Source: Myxococcales bacterium (GTDB lineage Bacteria; Myxococcota_A; Polyangia; Polyangiales; Polyangiaceae). Taken from it: a stretch of DNA of 64,000 bases. The translations under genes were made by a program, and so were the position numbers. Positions 41,252-51,859 of the stretch are shown piece by piece. How positions within the stretch are numbered: position 1 is the stretch's first letter; each line of letters starts with the position of its first letter. The notes under the pieces are model-generated. The model ran no database searches. It had not been told where the DNA came from and was given only the letters and a program-made list of their open reading frames with translations. Location: contig JADJQX010000007.1 in the NCBI GenBank assembly GCA_016712525.1, positions 248,001-312,000 on the forward strand, written 5' to 3'.

Positions 41252-43657
41252 TCATGCAGGAGCAGGAGCCTCGCTCGGCGGCTCGTCGAGCTCGACGGCG
41301 CGCTTGTAGCCACACTCTTTGTTGCCGCACACGATGAGCGGCTTCGCCTTGTTTCCTCCTTGGAGGAGGTACGGAGCCGCGCACGCCGGGCACGCTTCGG
41401 GGATCGGCTTCTGCCAGAGCTTGAAGTCGCACTTCAGCGTCTCGTTGGCGTAGTTCGAGCAGCCGAAGAACGTCTTTCCGCCCTTCTTCTTCGATCGAAC
41501 CTCGATGATATCGCCGCCGCACTTGGGGCAGGGGACACCGAGCGGCACGGGGCGCGCGTTCTTGCACTCGGGGTAGCCCGTGCACGACAGGAACTCGCCG
41601 TAGCGGCCGCTCCGAATGATCATCGGCTTGCCGCACTTGTCGCAGTTGACCCCGCTCTCGCGTGCGGGCTGCGCGCCCTTGCCGTCGGGCCCGAGGTCGC
41701 GCGTGCTCTTGCACTTCGGGTAGTTCGAGCAGCCGAGGAACCAGCCGTTCTTCGACCAGCGCTTCATCATTTCCCCGGGAGGGAGCGCCTTCAGCTTCTT
41801 GTCCTCGCTGTTCGGACCGCACACCTCGCACGTCTCGCCCGTGGGCTCGGGCTCCGGGTTCCAGCGCTTCGACTTTTTGCCGATGTCGAGCTGGTCACGG
41901 AAGCGCTTATAGAAGCGGCTGAGCAGGGTCGTTCGTTCGACGGTCCCAGCCTCGACCTCGTCGAGCTCTTGCTCCATGCTCGACGTGAACGCGGGGTCCA
42001 TGAAGTCGAGCTTGCTGTTGACGAGGCCATCGACCACGTACTTGCCGAGCGTGCTCGGCCGGAAGCTGCGGTTGTCGAGCTTCTCGACGTAGTCGCGCGC
42101 CTGGACCTTGCTGATGATCTCGGCGTACGTCGACGGGCGGCCGATGCCACGCTCCTCGAGCTCTCGCACGAGCGAGCCCTCGTTGTAGCGCGGCGGCGGC
42201 TGGGTGAACTTCTGCTCGGCGAGCACGCCCGGAGGCGAAACGAGCGCGAGCGCCGCGCCTTGTTTGAGCGGGGGCACCTCGCCGGCCGTGTCGTCTTGGG
42301 CGGGCTTGCCCTCGAGGGCCGCGGCCTTCTGGGCCTCGTCGTCCTCGCCGGCCTGGGTCGTTTGGTTCTTCTCGGCGCCGTACACGTCGAGCCAGCCGCC
42401 GAACTTGAGCGCGCGGCCGCCCACGCGGAGGCCGTACTTCACGCCCTTGCCCGAGGCTTCGATCTCGGCGGACGTCTGGTCGTAGACGGCGTCCGACATT
42501 TGGCTCGCGACGAAGCGATCCCAGATGAGCTTGTAGAGCTTGTACTGCTCGTCCTTCAGGTGCTTTTTGACCGTGTCGGGCGGAAGCTCGAGGGTCGTCG
42601 GGCGGATCGCCTCGTGGGCGTCCTGCGTGTTCTTCTTCGACTTGAACACGTTCGCTTGCGCGGGCACGTGCGTCTTGCCGTACGTCGCGACGACGTACTC
42701 GCGCGCCGCGGCCTGCGCCTCGGGCGAGACGCGGGTCGAGTCGGTACGCATGTAGGTGATGAGGCCCACCGTGCCGCCGTCTTTGCCGAGGTCCACGCCC
42801 TCGTAGAGGTTCTGCGCGACCTGCATGGTGCGCTTCGCCCCGAAGCCGAGGCGGTTCACGGCGTCTTGCTGGAGCTTGCTCGTCGAGTAGGGGGCGGGCG
42901 CCTTGCGCTTGCGCTCCGAGGTCGTGACCTTCGCGACCTTGTACGTCGCGCCCTCGAGGTGGGCCTTCGTCGTCCCGGCGGTCGTGCCGTCGCCGACCTC
43001 GAGCTTCTCGCCGTCCCTCGAGACGAGCCGCGCGAAGAACGGCTGGGGCTTCTTCGCGCCGGCGTCGGACAGCGTGACGCCGATGTTCCAGTACTCGACC
43101 GGCTTGAAGGCCTCGATCTCGCGCTCGCGGTCGACGATGAGCCGAAGCGCCACGCTCTGGACGCGGCCGGCCGACAAGCCGAAGGCGAGCTTCGACCAAA
43201 CGAGGGCCGACACGTCGTAACCTACGATACGATCGAGCACACGACGGGCGCGCTGGGCGTCGTAGAGGGCACGGTCGAGCTTGCGCGGGGTCGACACGCC
43301 CTTCTGCACACCGTTCTTGGTGATCTCGTGGAACTCGACGCGCTTGGCCTTCTCGGGGACCTTGGTGAGCTCCTCCGCGAGGTGCCAGGCGATCGCCTCC
43401 CCTTCACGATCGGGGTCGGTCGCGAGGAGCACGTCGTCCGCGTCCTTCGCGGCGCCCTTCAGCTCGGCGAGGACTTTCTCTTTTCCCGGAACGATTTCAT
43501 AGGTTTCCTTGAAGCCGTTCTCGATGTCGATGCCGAGCTTCTTCGGGAGATCCTTGATGTGCCCCTTCGAGGCCAGGACCTCGTAACCGGGTCCGAGGTA
43601 CTTCTTGATCGTCTTCGCTTTGGCGGGCGATTCGACGACGACGAGCGTTTTCCCCAT
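41252..43657 (-). CDS. topA: DNA topoisomerase I
   Basis: Type IA topoisomerase relaxing negative supercoils, 801 residues. TOPRIM domain with VVESPAKAKTIKKYL and ATDPDREGEAIAWH (metal-binding acidic triad), active-site Tyr in GLITYMRTDS, and the DNA-binding region with NRLGFGAKRTMQVAQ. The C-terminus has about four zinc-ribbon-type repeats (CEVCG, CSNYPKCK, CDKCG...CTGYPECK, CPKCGG...CSNYANETLKCD, CPACA...CGNKECGY). The arrangement downstream of dprA on the same strand is common in bacteria. Confidence 0.98.
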   Translation of the reverse strand: MGKTLVVVESPAKAKTIKKYLGPGYEVLASKGHIKDLPKKLGIDIENGFKETYEIVPGKEKVLAELKGAAKDADDVLLATDPDREGEAIAWHLAEELTKVPEKAKRVEFHEITKNGVQKGVSTPRKLDRALYDAQRARRVLDRIVGYDVSALVWSKLAFGLSAGRVQSVALRLIVDREREIEAFKPVEYWNIGVTLSDAGAKKPQPFFARLVSRDGEKLEVGDGTTAGTTKAHLEGATYKVAKVTTSERKRKAPAPYSTSKLQQDAVNRLGFGAKRTMQVAQNLYEGVDLGKDGGTVGLITYMRTDSTRVSPEAQAAAREYVVATYGKTHVPAQANVFKSKKNTQDAHEAIRPTTLELPPDTVKKHLKDEQYKLYKLIWDRFVASQMSDAVYDQTSAEIEASGKGVKYGLRVGGRALKFGGWLDVYGAEKNQTTQAGEDDEAQKAAALEGKPAQDDTAGEVPPLKQGAALALVSPPGVLAEQKFTQPPPRYNEGSLVRELEERGIGRPSTYAEIISKVQARDYVEKLDNRSFRPSTLGKYVVDGLVNSKLDFMDPAFTSSMEQELDEVEAGTVERTTLLSRFYKRFRDQLDIGKKSKRWNPEPEPTGETCEVCGPNSEDKKLKALPPGEMMKRWSKNGWFLGCSNYPKCKSTRDLGPDGKGAQPARESGVNCDKCGKPMIIRSGRYGEFLSCTGYPECKNARPVPLGVPCPKCGGDIIEVRSKKKGGKTFFGCSNYANETLKCDFKLWQKPIPEACPACAAPYLLQGGNKAKPLIVCGNKECGYKRAVELDEPPSEAPAPA

Positions 43658-43712
43658 ACTTCCTCGGAGGCGCAGACGGTTTACGGGCGGAGACGAAGGG
43701 CAGGAGGGTCGG

Positions 43713-44591
43713 TCATTTTCCGGTCCTACTGAAAAACCCCAGGGGGCCCTCTTCTACTACGTTCTCCAACGTGAGCGTCAAGAGTGCCGTTTGAAGCTCA
43801 GCCAGAGGGAGCCCGGAGAGGGTCTCGAGGTCGTCGAGGTGGCGGGGGCGCGGACCCATGGCCGAAAGGACGGCGATTTCGGCGCTCGAGAGGCCCGCCG
43901 GGGGTGGTTTCGGGGCTCCGAGGGGCAATGAGAGCTGGGAGCGGCCCTCGCCGATGCCCTCGGCCCGCAAGAGCTTGGCGATGGACGTGAAGGGGCGGGC
44001 GCCGCGCGCGAGCTCCCCGAGGGACCCCTCGAACCCCGCGGCAGCCCACGGAGCCTGAGGCACCACCCAGAGCGTTCGGCCGAGCCGGCGGGCCCAGGAG
44101 GCCGCGTTCAGCGCGCCCGATCTCTTCCCCGCCTGCACGACCACCACGGCGCTCGAGAGGGCCACGAGGACGCCATTGCGGCGCAGGAACCCGGCGGTTC
44201 GCGGGCCTCGGTCGTCCGGGAAGGGCCAGACCATGGCCCCTCGCGAGGCGGCGATGCGCTCGTAGAGGTCGGCGTGCTCGGCGGGGAACACGTGGTCCTT
44301 GCCCGTGCCCACCACCGCGAGCGTCACGCCATCGGCTGCGAGGGCTCCCTCGTGGGCCGCGCGATCGATCCCCACGGCCCCGCCGGACACGACGACCGCC
44401 CCCGCGGCGGCGACGGCTCGCCCGAGCTCGTACGCGAGCTCTCGAGCCTCCGGGATCGGTTCCCGTGTGCCCACGATGGCGATGGCCGTGGGCCCGACGG
44501 GCAGGTCACGTGACGTGGTCAGGTCGGGCGGCGAGGCGAGCGCCTTCAGCGCGGCAGGGTACGAGCTGTCGTCGGGGGTCATGCGAGCCAT
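43713..44591 (-). CDS. dprA: DNA-processing protein DprA
   Basis: Binds incoming single-stranded DNA and loads RecA during natural transformation. The 292 residues have the Rossmann-fold landmarks AIVGTREPIPEARELAYELG, VVSGGAVGIDRAAHEGAL (about residue 70), LAVVGTGKDHVFPAEHADLY and NAASWARRLGRTLWVVP. A C-terminal winged-helix-like domain (SSAEIAVLSAMGPRPRHLDDL) follows. Other competence genes are not in the window. topA lies 55 bp downstream. Confidence 0.93.
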   Translation of the reverse strand: MARMTPDDSSYPAALKALASPPDLTTSRDLPVGPTAIAIVGTREPIPEARELAYELGRAVAAAGAVVVSGGAVGIDRAAHEGALAADGVTLAVVGTGKDHVFPAEHADLYERIAASRGAMVWPFPDDRGPRTAGFLRRNGVLVALSSAVVVVQAGKRSGALNAASWARRLGRTLWVVPQAPWAAAGFEGSLGELARGARPFTSIAKLLRAEGIGEGRSQLSLPLGAPKPPPAGLSSAEIAVLSAMGPRPRHLDDLETLSGLPLAELQTALLTLTLENVVEEGPLGFFSRTGK

Positions 44592-44636
44592 GCCCCGACG
44601 TCGGCTCGACGCGCCCGTCCGTTGCGAGAAAAACGA

Positions 44637-46259
44637 CTACTGGCGAACGAAGTGGAACGGGATGACCGTGGAGCCGCCGCCGTCGAACTTCCACCCGCGG
44701 ACGTGGTTCTCGACGCACTTCGCGACGACGGGATCGTCGCCCGTGGCGGAGGCCGACGTGACCTGGCCGCTCGGCGCGACGTTCACGGTCACGTTGATGT
44801 TCGCGTGGGTTTTTCCCTCTCCGGCGCCATCCCAGCACTTGCGTTTGACGGCCGCTTTGTAGGTGCCGATGGTCTTCTGGATCGAGGCCGCGTCGAGGGC
44901 CTGGCCCGTGCCGCCGCCAGGGCCCGCGGGACCTCCCGAAGGGCCGCCGGCCGAGTGGTTCCCGGAGCCGCCCAAGAGGCCGAGAGCGCCGAGGTCCACG
45001 GCCCCACCGCCCTTGCTCGTGGCGGGCGCCGCGACTGCAGGTCCCTTACCGCCGCCGCCGACGGAGGCGACCTTCTGGGGCCCCGCGTCGGGCTCGTGCA
45101 CGGCTGCCGTCTCGGTCGGAGCCGGGGCCTCGACGGCCGTGCCCGCCGCGCTCGGAGCCGCCGTGGCGGGCGGGGGTGCAACGGACGCGACGGGCCCGGT
45201 GGGCTTGTCGTCCTTCTTGAAGGTGAGCACCGCGGCCGTGACGCCGAACGCCGCCGCGAGCGCGACGACCGCGAAAAAGACGAGCGGCGGGCCCTTCTTC
45301 TCTTGTCGCGGCTCCTGGGGAGGTGGCTCGAGCGGGAGCGCCGCGACGGGCGCGGGACGAGGGGCCTCGACGACGCCTGGCATCGCGAACGGATCCGCCA
45401 CGGGCGCGGGGGCCGCAGCGGGAGGCGCGAACGGGTCGGCCGCGGGGGAAGGCGCGGCGAACGGATCGAGACCCGCGAACGGGTCGGCCGCAGGAGCCGC
45501 GAAAGGCGTGGGTGCAGGCGCGGGGGAAGGCGCGAGCGCCGCGGCGGGGGCGAGGGCGACGGCGGCCGCTCCGCCTCCCGCGCCGACACCGCGCGAAATG
45601 GGAACGACGTTGCTGCGCGCTGGCGCCATGGCGACCGCGGCGGGAGCCGGACCGATGGGCGCCGTCTGACGCGCGGCGGCCTGGGGAGACGGTTTCATGG
45701 CCGCGCGTGGCGGCGCGGGGGTGTGGGGCGCCGTGAGGGGCTTCGGCGCGGCGGCCTCACGCACGATGGCGGCGAGCTGCGTAATCGTTTTGACGGGACG
45801 CCACTCCTCGAACCCCTCTTGCCACACCAACGTGTCGTCGTTCACGGCGCCTGCCGAGACCTTCGTGCGGAGCTCGGAGAGCCGCATCGGGCCGACGGGG
45901 ACGCCGTTGATCGCCGCGTACCACTCCTCGGTGACGCTCGCGTCGAAGCTCGCCGCGGGCGCCATCACGGTCTGGTCGTCGTCGTCGTCGCGGACCTTCT
46001 TCTGGAAGGCACCGGCGAGCGCTCCAGGGGCCTGCGAATGCCGGGACGGACGCGCAGCGGAAAACGAAGTGGCCAGGCTTCCGGGGCGCGGCGCGTCGTC
46101 CGGGGCAGGCGGGAACCGCGAGACGCTCGACTCGGTGACCTCGGCTCGGACCTCGATCATGTGGCCGCATTTGCGGCACTTCATGCGGACGGTACGCCCC
46201 GCGACCTTGTCGTCGGCGATCTGGTACTTGGCCTTGCACTGGTCGCAGAGAAACTTCAC
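44637..46259 (-). CDS. GltJ/AgmX-like zinc-ribbon, GYF and TonB-like protein
   Basis: Protein of 540 residues. Zinc-ribbon CDQCKAKYQ...CRKCGHMIEV of MJ0042 type (about 5-38) is followed by a GYF_2-like domain (EEWYAAINGVPVGPMRLSEL, about 112-160). Then come a long Ala/Pro linker, one membrane helix (LVFFAVVALAAAFGVTAAVL, near 330) and a C-terminal AgmX/PglI-type TonB-like domain (KTIGTYKAAVKRKCWDG, then SGQVTSASATGDDPVVAKCV). This order matches GltJ/AgmX of the Myxococcus gliding machine, whose cytoplasmic part is reported to contact MglA. No other glt gene is adjacent, so it may be a paralogue with another envelope job. Start is a GTG at 46259. Confidence 0.82.
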   Translation of the reverse strand: MKFLCDQCKAKYQIADDKVAGRTVRMKCRKCGHMIEVRAEVTESSVSRFPPAPDDAPRPGSLATSFSAARPSRHSQAPGALAGAFQKKVRDDDDDQTVMAPAASFDASVTEEWYAAINGVPVGPMRLSELRTKVSAGAVNDDTLVWQEGFEEWRPVKTITQLAAIVREAAAPKPLTAPHTPAPPRAAMKPSPQAAARQTAPIGPAPAAVAMAPARSNVVPISRGVGAGGGAAAVALAPAAALAPSPAPAPTPFAAPAADPFAGLDPFAAPSPAADPFAPPAAAPAPVADPFAMPGVVEAPRPAPVAALPLEPPPQEPRQEKKGPPLVFFAVVALAAAFGVTAAVLTFKKDDKPTGPVASVAPPPATAAPSAAGTAVEAPAPTETAAVHEPDAGPQKVASVGGGGKGPAVAAPATSKGGGAVDLGALGLLGGSGNHSAGGPSGGPAGPGGGTGQALDAASIQKTIGTYKAAVKRKCWDGAGEGKTHANINVTVNVAPSGQVTSASATGDDPVVAKCVENHVRGWKFDGGGSTVIPFHFVRQ

Positions 46260-46373
46260 GCCTCACCGCCTTCTGCCGCGCGACGCGACATGGTCCTTCC
46301 CGAGAATACCCCGTCAGGACGGATCCGCGTGGCATGGGATCGAAAAAATGTGCGACCGATGTGTCTTTTTCGG

Positions 46374-46392
46374 CCGCCTACAGTGTAGGTGG
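46374..46392. promoter_or_regulatory. Palindrome upstream of the GltJ-like gene
   Basis: CCTACA-G-TGTAGG (46377-46389), extended to CCGCCTACAGTGTAGGTGG with two more C/G pairs, about 120 bp before the GltJ-like start and just after the MshEN-TPR stop on the minus strand. It could be a dimeric repressor site or the hairpin of a terminator; no T-tract is present. Confidence 0.4.
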
Positions 46393-46397
46393 GTTCG

Positions 46398-47423
46398 TTA
46401 CCCCCCGGCGAGCTTGGCCAGGTGGCTCTCGATGCGGGTCCGGGTCGCATCGTCGGGGGCGAGCGCGCGGGCCAGGGTCCACGCTTCGACGGCGCGCCCG
46501 CGAAAGCCGGCCTTCTCCTGCAAAACGGCGAGGTTTTTCGCGGCGGAGAACGAGCTCGGGTCGAGCGTGAGCGCGTGCTCGACGTGCGAGAGTGCCTCGT
46601 GCACGCGGCCGGATTGACCGAGCATGAGGCCGAGCTGGTAGGCCGCCTGGAAGCTCCGCGGGTGGGCCCTCGCCGCGCGCGCGAGCATCTCGATGCCTTC
46701 GGTATGGCGGCCCTCGCGGAACGCGCGTGCGCCGGTCGTGAGGAGGCGCTCGAGGTCGACCGACGGGGGGCTCTCCGGAGGGGCATCCGAGGTCGCGTCG
46801 ACCTCGCGCATGGACGCTGTCTCGCCCTCGGAGGCGTCGCGGATGGCGTCGTCGGTGAACACCGCGGCGTCGTCGTCGGGGCGGTCCTTCGGGACATACG
46901 TCGCGAGCGCCAAGAGCGTGCTGCGGTTCTCGGCCGTGCGCGCGTGGCGCCCGTAGTACTCTTCTTTTCCGGCCTTTCGCGCGGCGTAGGCCTCCTCGAG
47001 GGCCCGGTGGAGCGGGAGCGTGAGCGCGACGTAGGGCACGATCTCGCGCGAGAGCTTCTCGCCGATCGTGGCGAGCATCGCCTGGTCGTCGGGGTGCGCG
47101 ACGGCGACGAGCGCTCGTGTGTCGTCGACGAAGAGCACGAGCGCTTTGTTCGCCTTCGCGAAGCCCTCGTCGAGCACGAGGTGCGAGGTGTGGAGCCCGA
47201 TGCGCTCGAGATCGACGGCGGGGAAGCCGAGTTGCTCGGCGAGGCCCCGTAGGGCGTCGGCCTCACGCACGAGGCCACGGGCGAGCAGGCGGGACGCGAG
47301 CGGGAGGCCCGCCGAGGGCCCGATCCCGGCGGCCGACTCGGCGAGGGTTCGCTCGAGGTCCGCGGCCGAGACGACCTTGCGCTTCAGCAGGATCTTCCCG
47401 AGAGGTTTCTTCGCGTCGTTCAT
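46398..47423 (-). CDS. MshEN (GspE N-terminal)-like domain protein with TPR repeats
   Basis: Soluble protein of 341 residues. The N-terminus (KKPLGKILLKRKVVSAADLERTL and later LASRLLARGLVREADALRGLAEQLGFP) follows the two-part pattern of the GspE N-terminal domain found in type II secretion and pilus ATPases. In MshE that domain binds cyclic-di-GMP. There is no ATPase part. The C-terminal 120 residues carry TPR-type repeats (GARAFREGRHTEGIEMLARAARAHPRSF). It could link second-messenger or ATPase recognition to protein binding. Whether the c-di-GMP residues are conserved cannot be settled here. Confidence 0.75.
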   Translation of the reverse strand: MNDAKKPLGKILLKRKVVSAADLERTLAESAAGIGPSAGLPLASRLLARGLVREADALRGLAEQLGFPAVDLERIGLHTSHLVLDEGFAKANKALVLFVDDTRALVAVAHPDDQAMLATIGEKLSREIVPYVALTLPLHRALEEAYAARKAGKEEYYGRHARTAENRSTLLALATYVPKDRPDDDAAVFTDDAIRDASEGETASMREVDATSDAPPESPPSVDLERLLTTGARAFREGRHTEGIEMLARAARAHPRSFQAAYQLGLMLGQSGRVHEALSHVEHALTLDPSSFSAAKNLAVLQEKAGFRGRAVEAWTLARALAPDDATRTRIESHLAKLAGG

Positions 47424-47539
47424 GCTCGGTGCACCCCCGGGACCTTCGGCCGCGCGCCCGTCGGCGGCGAGCGCACACGGTCCCTCATTTTCTCGGCCTT
47501 GTCACCGCGCCGTCGAAAATGTGAACGATATCGGACAGT

Positions 47540-48718
47540 TCATGAGGATTGCCCGTCGGCCATGCGCGCGAGCCAGCGCGCCTTGAAGCTCTCGAACACG
47601 CCGGCCACGATGGCCCGCCGCGCCTCGCGGACGAGCTCGCCGTAGAAGTGGAGGTTGTGCTGGGACAAGAGCCGCAGCACGAGCACCTCTTTGGCGAGGT
47701 AGATGTGGCGGAGGTAGGCGCGCGTGTAGCCGCCCGTGCAGCACGGGCAGGTGCACTCCGGGTCGAGTGGGCCGAGGTCGTCTTTGTAGCGGGCCTGCTT
47801 GATGACCACCTTGCCGAACCGCGTGAGGGCCTGGCCGTTGCGCGCGTTGCGCGTGGGGAGCACGCAGTCGAACATGTCGATGCCCGCCGCGATCCCCTCG
47901 AGGAGATCCTGCGGCGTCCCCACACCCATCAAGTACCGCGGCCGCTCCGGGTCGACCTTGTGCGCGACCTCGCGGAGCGTCTCGACCATCTTCGCGATGG
48001 GCTCGCCGACCGAGAATCCTCCGAGCGCGAGCCCGTCGAACGGGAGCTCCCCGAGCGCCTCGGCGTGTGCGAGCCGCAGGTCCGCGAAACATGCACCTTG
48101 CACGATTCCGAAGAGCGCCTGACCTTCGGGCCTCGGCGCGGCGAGCGCCCGTTTCGCCCACGCCGTCGTGCGCTCGACGGCCTTCGCGACGAGGTCCCGC
48201 GGCGACTCGCCAGGAGGGCACACGTCGAGCTGCATTTGGATGTCGGCCCCGATGCGCCCCTGGACGTGCACGGCCACCTCGGGCGTGAGCCTGTGCTTCG
48301 AGCCGTCGAGGTGCGAGCGGAAGGTGAACCCGTCCTCGTCGGGGAGCACGAGGCTCTTGGGGCGCTCGCCCTTTTCGCTGCCGTCTCCCTTTCTTGCCTG
48401 CGCGAGCGAGAACGCCTGGAAGCCCCCCGAGTCGGTGAGCATCGCGTGAGGCCAGCGGGTGAAGCCGTGAAGGCCTCCGTGGGCCGCGATCGCCTCGGGG
48501 CCGGGGCGGAGCCAGAGGTGGTAGGTGTTGCCGAGCACGATCTTGGCGCCGGTGCTCGCCACCTCTTGGGGCGTGAGCGTCTTCACCGAGCCTTGGGTGC
48601 CGACGGGCATGAAGGTCGGCGTCTCCACGACGGCGTGCGGGGTCGTGAGGGTGGCGGCGCGCGCGTGCCCGTCGCTCGCGTGGACGTCGAACGAGAACCC
48701 TGGGGTCCGGGGCCTCAC
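47540..48718 (-). CDS. tgt: Queuine tRNA-ribosyltransferase
   Basis: Exchanges guanine 34 for preQ1 in GUN-anticodon tRNAs (including tRNA-His, encoded in this window). The 392 residues contain the catalytic Asp in LTDSGGFQAFSLAQ (about residue 90), the second Asp region GIDMFDCVLPTRNARNG (about 277) and the zinc site CTCPCCTGGYTRAYLRHIY (about 315). The start is a GTG at 48718 that overlaps the queA stop (GTGA), so both enzymes of the pathway are co-translated. Confidence 0.97.
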   Translation of the reverse strand: MRPRTPGFSFDVHASDGHARAATLTTPHAVVETPTFMPVGTQGSVKTLTPQEVASTGAKIVLGNTYHLWLRPGPEAIAAHGGLHGFTRWPHAMLTDSGGFQAFSLAQARKGDGSEKGERPKSLVLPDEDGFTFRSHLDGSKHRLTPEVAVHVQGRIGADIQMQLDVCPPGESPRDLVAKAVERTTAWAKRALAAPRPEGQALFGIVQGACFADLRLAHAEALGELPFDGLALGGFSVGEPIAKMVETLREVAHKVDPERPRYLMGVGTPQDLLEGIAAGIDMFDCVLPTRNARNGQALTRFGKVVIKQARYKDDLGPLDPECTCPCCTGGYTRAYLRHIYLAKEVLVLRLLSQHNLHFYGELVREARRAIVAGVFESFKARWLARMADGQSS

Positions 48719-49791
48719 GAGGCTCCCACGCGCGAAAGGAACATGGCGTCTCCGTAGGAAAAAAAGCGCATCTTGGTGCGCACGGCGTGGCGGTAGGCCG
48801 CCATCACGCGCGCGTGCCCACCGAACGCCGAGACGAGCGCGAGCAGCGTCGACTTGGGGAGGTGGAAGTTCGTGAGGAGGCGGTCGACGACCGAGAAGGC
48901 GTAGCCGGGTTGAACGAGGAGCCTCGTCTCTTCTCCCGAGACGGCGCGGACGTGCCCCGGCCGATCCGGGCAGCGTGCGCTCTCGAGGGCGCGCACGACC
49001 GTCGTGCCGATCGCGACCACCGGCGCCGAGCGCTCGCGAGCCGCGGCCACGGCGCGCACGGTCTCTTTTGAAATCGTGAACAGTTCCGAGTGCATAGGAT
49101 GATCGTCGAGGTCGTCGACGGTGACCGGAGCGAAGGTGCCGAGCCCGACGTGGAGCGTGACGCTCGCGAGGCGCACGCCCTTCTGCTCGAGGCGCGCGAG
49201 GAGCGCCTTCGTGAGGTGCAGGCCCGCCGTCGGTGCGGCGACCGCGCCCTCTTCCCGCGCGAACACGGTCTGGTAGCGCTCGTCGTCCTCGGCGTTCGGC
49301 GCGCGCTTGATGTAGGGCGGGAGCGGGACCTGGCCCACGCGGCGGATGGCGTCGTCGATCGTGCCGGGCCCGCTCGCCGTGAGCGCCACGCGGAGGAGGT
49401 TACGGACCGGATCACGACCCATGACCTCGACGCGGAGCTCCCCGCAGTCGATGACGGTGCCTTCGCGCAGGGACTTCGAGGCCTTGCCGAGCGCGAGGTA
49501 CCCGCCGTCGGGGTGCTTCTGGACGAGGAAGATCTCGGCCTTGCCACCCGAGCCGGCTTTGTGTCCGAGGAGGCGCGCCTTGACGACGCGGGTGTCGTTC
49601 ACGACGACGAGCGACCCCTCGGGGACGAAGGTCGCGAGGTCGCGCACGCCGGCCTCGAGGAGGTCGCGTGAGCCCTCCGTCGGCCGGTCGAGTGGCTCCA
49701 AGACGAGGAGGCGCGCGCCGTCGCGCTCTTCGGGAGGGCTCGTCGCGATGAGCTCTTCGGGGAGCTCGTAGTCGAACGCGTCGATTCGCAT
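48715..49791 (-). CDS. queA: S-adenosylmethionine:tRNA ribosyltransferase-isomerase
   Basis: Converts preQ1 in tRNA to epoxyqueuosine, the step after Tgt. The 358 residues begin MRIDAFDYELPEELIATSPP and include ARLLVL, SLVVVNDTRVVKARLLG (about residue 50), PLPPYIKR (about 155), VFAREEGAVAAPTAGLHLT (about 174) and the C-terminal TNFHLPKSTLLALVSAF. The start at 49791 is chosen for the conserved MRIDAFDYELP opening; the frame is open to 49863. Unlike many bacteria, yajC and secD do not follow. Confidence 0.96.
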   Translation of the reverse strand: MRIDAFDYELPEELIATSPPEERDGARLLVLEPLDRPTEGSRDLLEAGVRDLATFVPEGSLVVVNDTRVVKARLLGHKAGSGGKAEIFLVQKHPDGGYLALGKASKSLREGTVIDCGELRVEVMGRDPVRNLLRVALTASGPGTIDDAIRRVGQVPLPPYIKRAPNAEDDERYQTVFAREEGAVAAPTAGLHLTKALLARLEQKGVRLASVTLHVGLGTFAPVTVDDLDDHPMHSELFTISKETVRAVAAARERSAPVVAIGTTVVRALESARCPDRPGHVRAVSGEETRLLVQPGYAFSVVDRLLTNFHLPKSTLLALVSAFGGHARVMAAYRHAVRTKMRFFSYGDAMFLSRVGAS

Positions 49792-49914
49792 GGCAGAGGG
49801 TCGTCGTAGGGCGCCTTGGCCGCGAGGGCTCGCGCCGCCGCGCGGAGACCGGGTGTTAACCACCGGGCCGAGCGGCGTGTCAACCGCGGCGTATTCGGGC
49901 TCGCGGCGCGGACG

Positions 49915-51279
<1,365 letters not shown>

Positions 51280-51400
51280 CTGCGGTTCCCGGAGAGAGGG
51301 AGACTAGCAAATGTCGCCGCGCGCGGGAGGTTGCGGTTGGCCTGGCTCCCTCCGCCTGCGGCTCTCGGGGCGCGAGGCGTGTGGTAGGCTTCCGCCCCGC

Positions 51401-51859
51401 ATGAAACGTGTGCTCGTCTTGGGTCTGGTCGGATTCCTTGCCACCGCGTGCGCCGTAGCCTCGACCGACGAGGCCGTCGGCGGGACCCCGCGTTTCGATC
51501 CGACGCCGCCCCCGCCGGTGACCCCGATCGATCCCAACGTGCCGCTCACGTCGTTCCGCGCGCTCTACCGCGATTTCTTCGGGCCTGGCGCGCCGGCCTC
51601 GTGCGCGGGCTCGACCTGCCACGCGCCAGGCGGCGGAGGCGCGTTCGCGTTCACGTGCAGCGTCGACCAGGCCGCGTGTGCTGCGAGCGCCGCGGCCATC
51701 GCCACGAACGAGCCCACCTTTCGTGCGTCGACTCTCTACCGCTTGCTCCGCAAGGCGGACGGCAGCGGGCGTATGCCGGATGGCTCGACCTTCGTGTTCG
51801 ACGAGGCCGCCCTCGCGCGCATCGAGGCCTGGGTCAAGAACGGCGCCAAGAACGACTGA
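51401..51859 (+). CDS. Lipoprotein with a CX4CH motif
   Basis: Protein of 152 residues with a lipoprotein signal (VLVLGLVGFLATAC, lipobox ATAC) and a Pro-rich linker. Its mature domain contains CAGSTCHAPGG (about residue 66), which resembles a heme c attachment site but with four residues between the cysteines, and a further pair CSVDQAAC. A late GSGRMPDGSTFV segment with Met could serve as the second heme ligand. Similar domains occur in myxobacterial lipoproteins of unknown role; heme binding is not proven. The start is the ATG at 51401 that opens the signal peptide. Confidence 0.68.
   Translation: MKRVLVLGLVGFLATACAVASTDEAVGGTPRFDPTPPPPVTPIDPNVPLTSFRALYRDFFGPGAPASCAGSTCHAPGGGGAFAFTCSVDQAACAASAAAIATNEPTFRASTLYRLLRKADGSGRMPDGSTFVFDEAALARIEAWVKNGAKND

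Noticed and set aside
41150..43732. 860-residue plus-strand frame opposite topA
   Set aside because: Shadow of topA; leucine/arginine-rich with no motif.
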